This document shows positions 1-5,469 of a stretch of DNA of 5,469 nt, piece by piece. The stretch is from an uncultured Ardenticatenia bacterium (lineage in GTDB: Bacteria > Chloroflexota > Anaerolineae > Promineifilales > Promineifilaceae), in NCBI GenBank assembly GCA_937858165.1, contig CALLZA010000819.1, positions 1-5,469 of the forward strand, written 5' to 3'. Below the pieces are notes generated by a model, which saw only the letters and a list, made by a program, of their open reading frames with translations, was not told where the DNA came from and searched no databases. The first letter of the stretch is position 1. The number at the start of each line of letters is the position of its first letter. The translations under genes and the position numbers were made by a program.

Positions 1-26
1 TTTCTTTCTCTCTTTTTTCTTTTTTT
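1..26. other. Low-complexity pyrimidine tail outside the adapter (sequencing artefact)
   Basis: This stretch is nearly all T with scattered C. It lies outside the flow-cell end of an Illumina adapter, so no template DNA should exist here. Read on the opposite strand it is an A-rich run with G errors, the usual appearance of base calls made after a short fragment has been read to its end. It matches the poly-A run found after the adapter at the other end of the contig. It should be trimmed and not interpreted as a promoter or polypyrimidine element. Confidence 0.9.
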
Positions 27-96
27 ATTGATACGGCGACCACCGAGATCTACACTAGATCGCTCGTCGGCAGCGTCAGATGTGTATAAGAGACAG
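27..96 (+). other. Illumina Nextera P5 / i5 / Read-1 transposase adapter
   Basis: Three adapter blocks are seen in order. 27-55 is the P5 flow-cell sequence, with one mismatch at position 28. 56-63 is an 8-base index TAGATCGC, which I recall as the Nextera i5 index 501. 64-96 is the Read-1 transposase adapter, ending in the 19-base Tn5 mosaic end at 78-96 (AGATGTGTATAAGAGACAG). Genuine insert begins at 97. The frame stays open through the adapter, so a gene caller can start kdpA at position 28 and add 23 adapter-encoded residues beginning [13 protein letters not shown]. Confidence 0.98.
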
Positions 97-1638
97 CGTC
101 TGAGCAGCGTGCGGCCGGAAGTAGAGCAGACCTGGAAGGAGTACACGCTGGCCTTGCTGGCCTTCAACGTCCTCGGCTTCCTGCTGCTGTTGGGGATGCA
201 ACTGCTCCAGGGCGTCCTGCCGCTCAACCCCGAAGGGCGGCCCGGCGTCGAGCCGTGGCTGGCCTTCAACGCCGCCACCAGCTTCATGACCAACACCAAC
301 TGGCAGTCCTACGCCGGCGAGACGACCATGAGCCAACTGACGCAGATGCTCGGCCTGGGGGTGCAGAACTTTGTCAGCGCGGCCACGGGTATGGCCGTCG
401 TCATCGCCCTGACGCGCGGCCTGGCCCGCCGGTCGGCGGCCACGCTGGGCAACTTCTGGGCCGATCTGGTGCGGGCCACGCTCTACATTCTGTTGCCGCT
501 GGCGCTGATCCTAGCCGTCATCCTGGTCAGCCAGGGGGTCGTACAAAACTTCGACCCTAACGTGACCGTGACGACCCTGGCCGGCGAGACGCAGGCCCTG
601 CCGCAAGGCCCGGCGGCGTCGCAAATCGCCATCAAGCAGTTGGGCAGCAACGGTGGCGGCTTCTTCAACGCCAACAGCGCCCACCCGTATGAGAACCCGA
701 CGCCGCTGACCAACTTCCTGCAGATGTTCGCTCTGTTGGCCATCGCCACGGCGCTGACCAACACCTTCGGCCGCATGGTCGGTTCGCCGCGCCAGGGTTG
801 GGCCATCTTCGCCGCCATGTTCATCCTGATGGTTGTCTTGCTGGGGGTTATGCTGCTGGCCGAGACCACCGGCAACCCCGTCCTGGGCGTGGCTGGGGCA
901 ATGGAGGGCAAGGAGACGCGCTTCGGCGTGGCCAACAGCGTCCTGTGGGCCGGGGCCACCACCTCAGCCTCCAACGGCTCGGTCAACGCCATGCACAGCA
1001 GCCTCAGCCCTCTCGCCGGCGGCGTGGCCCTGCTCAACATGCTGTTGGGCGAAGTTATCTTCGGCGGCGTCGGCGCGGGCCTCTACGGCATGCTGGTCTT
1101 CGTCATCCTGACCGTCTTCATTGCCGGGCTGATGGTTGGCCGAACGCCGGAGTATTTGGGCAAGAAGATCGAAGCCCGCGAGGTGCAGATGGCCACCCTG
1201 GCCATTCTGCTGCCGGCGGCGTCGATCTTGCTGCTGACGGCCCTGGCCGTGGGCGTCGAGGCCGGGCTGTCCAGCCGCCTCAGCGCCGGGCCACACGGCT
1301 TCAGCGAGATTCTCTACGCCTACACCTCGGCCACGGCCAACAACGGCAGCGCCTTCGCCGGACTGAACGCCAACACGCCCTTCTATAACATCACCCTCGG
1401 CCTGGCGCTGTGGATCGGCCGCTTCGGCGTCATCATCCCCGTCATGGCCATCGCCGGCAGCATGGTCGGCAAGAAGGTTGCGCCCCCCTCGGTGGGCACT
1501 TTCCCGACTGACCAGCCGCTCTTCACCGGGATGCTCGTCGGCGTGGTCGTCATCGTCGGCGCGCTGACCTTCTTCCCGGCCCTGTCGCTGGGGCCGATTG
1601 TCGAGCATTTGGTCATGCAGGGTGGAATCGGTTGGTAG
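97..1638 (+). CDS. kdpA: Potassium-transporting ATPase subunit KdpA, 5'-truncated by the contig end
   Basis: KdpA is the potassium-selective, channel-like membrane subunit of the KdpFABC pump. 513 native residues are present, counted from the first insert codon at 97. Compared with E. coli KdpA (557 residues), roughly the first 50 are missing, including the start and first membrane helix. All four selectivity-filter loops are visible: [11 protein letters not shown] (about 65-75), [20 protein letters not shown] (183-202), [12 protein letters not shown] (289-300) and [11 protein letters not shown] (412-422). The family blocks [11 protein letters not shown] (348-358), GPHGFSE (398-404) and [15 protein letters not shown] (441-455) are also present. 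About nine hydrophobic spans remain. Compared with E. coli, the second loop has Ser for Thr at 184, the third has Asn for Cys at 293, and the residue after Met-His is Ser301 instead of Asp. The stop is TAG, 19 nt before kdpB. The open frame upstream of 97 is adapter and is excluded. Confidence 0.97.
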   Translation, partial: RLSSVRPEVEQTWKEYTLALLAFNVLGFLLLLGMQLLQGVLPLNPEGRPGVEPWLAFNAATSFMTNTNWQSYAGETTMSQLTQMLGLGVQNFVSAATGMAVVIALTRGLARRSAATLGNFWADLVRATLYILLPLALILAVILVSQGVVQNFDPNVTVTTLAGETQALPQGPAASQIAIKQLGSNGGGFFNANSAHPYENPTPLTNFLQMFALLAIATALTNTFGRMVGSPRQGWAIFAAMFILMVVLLGVMLLAETTGNPVLGVAGAMEGKETRFGVANSVLWAGATTSASNGSVNAMHSSLSPLAGGVALLNMLLGEVIFGGVGAGLYGMLVFVILTVFIAGLMVGRTPEYLGKKIEAREVQMATLAILLPAASILLLTALAVGVEAGLSSRLSAGPHGFSEILYAYTSATANNGSAFAGLNANTPFYNITLGLALWIGRFGVIIPVMAIAGSMVGKKVAPPSVGTFPTDQPLFTGMLVGVVVIVGALTFFPALSLGPIVEHLVMQGGIGW

Positions 1639-1657
1639 ATAGAGAAAGTGAATCAAT

Positions 1658-3769
<2,112 letters not shown>

Positions 3770-3850
3770 GGGAAGAAGAACTAACCGCAGATTACACAGA
3801 TTTTAAGAGTGGGTTCGGCATGCGGTCTGGGTTTGCGAAGGAGAAATGTC
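3770..3850 (+). other. Intergenic gap after kdpB with a two-unit CAGATT motif
   Basis: This 81-nt gap is the longest in an otherwise compact operon and is clearly less GC-rich than its flanks. It holds a degenerate two-unit direct repeat with period 9: CGCAGATT (3786-3793) then CACAGATT (3795-3802), followed by a TTAAG tail. I recall similar strings scattered between genes in environmental bacterial genomes including Chloroflexota, but have not verified this. I see no convincing terminator: the only pairing noted is a 6-bp stem (ACCGCA 3784-3789 with TGCGGT 3821-3826) around a 31-nt loop and without a U-run. The gap ends in the ribosome binding site of the next gene. Confidence 0.6.
3838..3843 (+). 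promoter_or_regulatory. Ribosome binding site that fixes the start of the small membrane protein
   Basis: AAGGAG lies 7 nt upstream of the ATG at 3851, a near-ideal Shine-Dalgarno sequence and spacing. It decides against the longer reading from GTG at 3809, which would add 14 residues (Gly/Arg-rich, ending RRRNV), would place this site inside the coding sequence, and has no comparable site of its own. Confidence 0.85.
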
Positions 3851-4171
3851 ATGACAACGCATAAGAAGCCGGTATGGCGCTCGTTGGCAGTCGTCGGTCT
3901 GCTGGGCGGCGCGGGGCTAACCATCACCGCGCGGCTGCCGCTGGGCGGCGCGGCACAGACGTGGCTGCTGCTGGTGTGGGTCGGGCTGTTCTACGCCGTC
4001 ATGGCGGGCTGGATTCGGCGCAACAGCGAGGCGCTGGAGAGCGAGCCGCCGGCGCAGGACAGCATCGGCCGCCCCATCGTTGACAACGGCGCGCCCGTCT
4101 TCGCCGCCGAACCGCGAGCAGAGACGCCGAATTCCGCTGCGCGTCCGCTCAATCAGTCGGAGGCTTATTAA
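3851..4171 (+). CDS. Unrecognised small two-helix membrane protein inside the kdp operon
   Basis: I do not recognise this 106-residue protein. The N-terminus is basic (MTTHKKPVWR), followed by a hydrophobic segment at about 11-28, a short turn rich in Gly/Pro/Ala (29-36), and a second hydrophobic segment at about 37-55 (TWLLLVWVGLFYAVMAGW). IRRN follows, then a roughly 47-residue polar tail rich in Glu, Pro and Ala that looks disordered. By the positive-inside rule both ends should be cytoplasmic. A 14-bp direct repeat (3901-3914 and 3940-3953) encodes the two LGGA stretches flanking helix 1. The gene has a strong ribosome binding site and ends 2 nt before kdpC, with the kdpC ribosome binding site inside its last codons, so the two are probably translated together. 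Its place between kdpB and kdpC suggests a role with the Kdp complex, possibly a KdpF-like stabilising peptide; this is inference from position and size only. A fortuitous open frame is unlikely given the ribosome binding site and the tight fit. Confidence 0.8.
   Translation: MTTHKKPVWRSLAVVGLLGGAGLTITARLPLGGAAQTWLLLVWVGLFYAVMAGWIRRNSEALESEPPAQDSIGRPIVDNGAPVFAAEPRAETPNSAARPLNQSEAY
4159..4163 (+). promoter_or_regulatory. Ribosome binding site of kdpC, inside the preceding gene
   Basis: GGAGG sits 10 nt before the kdpC ATG and overlaps the last codons of the small membrane protein gene. This placement suggests coupled translation of the two genes and supports the ATG at 4174 as the kdpC start. 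Confidence 0.8.
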
Positions 4172-4173
4172 GA

Positions 4174-4740
4174 ATGGTCAAGCAACTACGTCCCGCCCTG
4201 TTCCTGTTGGCGATTCTGACCCTGCTGACGGGCGTCATCTATCCGCTGCTCGTCACCGGCATCGCCCAACTGGCCTTCCCGCGCCAGGCCAACGGCAGCC
4301 TGGTCATGGCTGAAGAGTCGGTCGTCGGCTCGGCGCTGCTGGGCCAGGCCAACGCTGACCCGCGTTACTTCCAACCGCGGCCGTCGGCCACCAACTACGG
4401 CACGCTGCCCTCCGGCGGCAGCAACCTGGCCCCAACCAGCGCCGTTCTGGCCGCGGCCGTGGGCCAGCGGGCGGCCGACTTCCGCGCCGCCAACGGCCTG
4501 AGCGCCGATGCCGCTGTGCCGACGGAGATGCTCTTCGCCTCCGGCAGCGGCCTCGACCCGCACATCAGCCCCGACGCGGCGCGCTTGCAGGTGGGCCGCG
4601 TGGCCGCCGCGCGCGGGCTAGACGAGGCCACCGTGGCCGCCCTGGTCGAAGATCACGTTGAGGGGCCGCAACTCGGTATCCTCGGCCAGCCGCGCCTCAA
4701 CGTCCTGTTGCTCAATCTGGCGCTGGATGGATTAGAATAG
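4174..4740 (+). CDS. kdpC: Potassium-transporting ATPase subunit KdpC
   Basis: KdpC is the accessory subunit of KdpFABC. It has one N-terminal membrane helix and an extracytoplasmic domain, sits against KdpA, and is needed for a stable, high-affinity complex. The gene is complete at 188 residues, matching the family's usual 190 or so. Visible features are the membrane anchor with the signature TGVIYPLLVTGIAQ (19-32), then FPRQANGS (35-42), GSALLGQ (52-58), YFQPRPSATNYGTLPSGGSN (65-84), the hallmark VPTEMLFASGSGLDPHISP (115-133), and a C-terminal LNVLLLNLALD (175-185). No key motif is missing. The start is supported by GGAGG 10 nt upstream. The TAG stop is 4 nt before kdpD. Confidence 0.98.
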   Translation: MVKQLRPALFLLAILTLLTGVIYPLLVTGIAQLAFPRQANGSLVMAEESVVGSALLGQANADPRYFQPRPSATNYGTLPSGGSNLAPTSAVLAAAVGQRAADFRAANGLSADAAVPTEMLFASGSGLDPHISPDAARLQVGRVAAARGLDEATVAALVEDHVEGPQLGILGQPRLNVLLLNLALDGLE

Positions 4741-4744
4741 GGGT

Positions 4745-5288
4745 ATGAACGACGAACGCCGCCCCGATCCCGATGCGCTGCTGGCCGCCATCCAGCGCCA
4801 GGAAGCGCGCGCGGAGCGCGGCCGGCTGAAAATCTTCTTCGGCATGGCTGCCGGTGTGGGCAAGACCTACACGATGCTTCAGGCTGGGCACGAAGCAGTA
4901 GCCGAGGGGCGCGACGTGGTTGTCGGCATTGTTGAGACCCACGGACGGGCCGAGACACGGACGCTACTGGATGGGCTGGAGCGGTTGCCACGTCTGCGGC
5001 TGGAGTATCGCGGCGCGATCCTGGAGGAGATGGACCTCGACGCCCTACTGGCCCGCCGGCCGCAACTGGCCCTGGTAGACGAACTGGCCCACACCAACGC
5101 CCCCGGCGCGCGCCATGCCAAGCGGTTTCAAGACGTGCTGGAGCTGCTGGAGGCGGGAATTGACGTCTACACCACGGTTAACGTCCAGCACTTCGAGAGC
5201 CGGGCCGACGCTGTGCGCCAGATCACCGGCGTCACCGTCTACGAGACTGTGCCCGACTCCATCCTCGACCTGGCCGACGCCATTGAAC
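4745..5288 (+). CDS. kdpD: Osmosensitive potassium-channel sensor histidine kinase KdpD, 3'-truncated by the contig end
   Basis: KdpD senses potassium limitation and osmotic stress and phosphorylates the response regulator KdpE, which activates kdp transcription. Only 181 native residues remain, about one fifth of the 894 of E. coli KdpD. All belong to the cytoplasmic N-terminal KdpD domain. Visible features are RPDPDALL (6-13), Walker A GMAAGVGKT (33-41), VVVGIVETHGR (58-68), Walker B LALVDELAHTNAPGARH (108-124) with Asp112-Glu113, and LLEAGIDVYTTVNVQHFES (134-152). The universal-stress-like region, the four membrane helices and the kinase core are not in the window. The ATG at 4745 lies 4 nt after the kdpC stop with only a poor ribosome binding site, so translational coupling to kdpC is likely. 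Beyond 5288 the frame reads adapter for about 15 codons ([10 protein letters not shown]...) to a stop at 5335; that tail is not part of the protein. Confidence 0.97.
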
Positions 5289-5358
5289 CTGTCTCTTATA
5301 CACATCTGACGCTGCCGACGAGCGATCTAGTGTAGATCTCGGTGGTCGCCGTATCATT
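5289..5358 (-). other. Reverse-complement Nextera Read-1 adapter / i5 / P5
   Basis: The same adapter as at the left end appears here in reverse orientation. The mosaic end CTGTCTCTTATACACATCT is at 5289-5307, GACGCTGCCGACGA at 5308-5321, the index complement GCGATCTA at 5322-5329, and the P5 complement at 5330-5358. This is what a second read produces when it runs through a short fragment into the adapter. The match is exact as far as I can see. It truncates kdpD and adds the false C-terminal peptide [14 protein letters not shown]. Confidence 0.98.
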
Positions 5359-5469
5359 AAAAAAAAAAACTGACCACTACAACGTACTGGGCGCGGACTG
5401 CATATCACATCAGAAGACAAGAACAACAACGCAAATACAACACCAATAATTAATAAAGCGAACATAAGA
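5359..5469. other. Poly-A run and post-adapter noise (sequencing artefact)
   Basis: Eleven A residues (5359-5369) follow the end of P5, then 100 bases that are A-rich and quite unlike the GC-rich insert. No template should exist beyond P5, so these are base calls made past the fragment end or a spurious assembly extension. I see no coding frame, RNA gene or repeat in it that deserves annotation. Confidence 0.85.

Noticed and set aside
1..26. Polypyrimidine tract as a regulatory element
   Set aside because: It lies outside the P5 adapter end, where no genomic template exists.
3784..3826. Possible terminator or attenuator hairpin after kdpB (ACCGCA / TGCGGT)
   Set aside because: The stem is only 6 bp with a 31-nt loop and no T-run; too weak to separate from chance.
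3809..3850. GTG start giving a 120-residue version of the small membrane protein
   Set aside because: The ATG at 3851 has AAGGAG at 7-nt spacing, which the longer reading would bury inside the gene, and the extra 14 residues look like random intergenic translation.
3901..3953. 14-bp direct repeat (GCTGGGCGGCGCGG) in the small membrane protein gene
   Set aside because: It lies in frame and encodes Gly/Ala-rich LGGA segments at both ends of a helix; likely codon bias on a common hydrophobic motif and not a mobile or regulatory repeat.
5232..5465. Minus-strand open frame with a hydrophobic start (MFALLIIGVVFALLF...)
   Set aside because: It begins in post-adapter noise and reads through the adapter, so the apparent membrane segment is an artefact.

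Overview
The window is a short assembled contig of about 5.2 kb of genuine bacterial DNA (97-5288), flanked at both ends by untrimmed Illumina/Nextera adapter sequence and low-complexity read tails. The genuine part is one co-directional segment of a kdp operon, which encodes the high-affinity, ATP-driven potassium uptake system. The order on the + strand is kdpA (5' end missing), kdpB (complete), a small two-helix membrane protein gene that I do not recognise, kdpC (complete), and the first fifth or so of kdpD (3' end missing). Spacing is tight: 19 nt, 81 nt, 2 nt and 4 nt.

How the genes work together (established for the family): KdpA is the channel-like potassium-selective subunit. KdpB is the P-type ATPase that is phosphorylated on aspartate during the cycle. 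KdpC is a single-span accessory subunit. KdpD is the membrane sensor kinase that, with the response regulator KdpE, switches the operon on under potassium limitation. kdpE would be expected just downstream but lies outside the window. The annotated 29-residue KdpF of E. coli precedes kdpA, a region not present here. The extra gene between kdpB and kdpC, with its own good ribosome binding site, is the only part of the operon that is not textbook.

Organism: the DNA is GC-rich (by eye about two-thirds GC, with strong G/C third positions). The four visible stop codons are TAG, TAA, TAA and TAG with no TGA, which is unlike the usual actinobacterial preference. A CAGATT-type intergenic motif in the kdpB downstream gap resembles short intergenic repeats I recall from environmental Chloroflexota genomes. 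A Chloroflexota-like environmental bacterium is my best guess, with only moderate to low confidence; this cannot be settled without a search.

Artefacts: 27-96 and 5289-5358 are the same P5 + i5 index + transposase-end adapter in opposite orientations, giving a false 70-bp terminal inverted repeat. Open reading frames run from adapter into kdpA and from kdpD into adapter, so naive gene calls would carry adapter-encoded peptides. Apart from the small membrane protein I see no sign of a previously undescribed system in this window.
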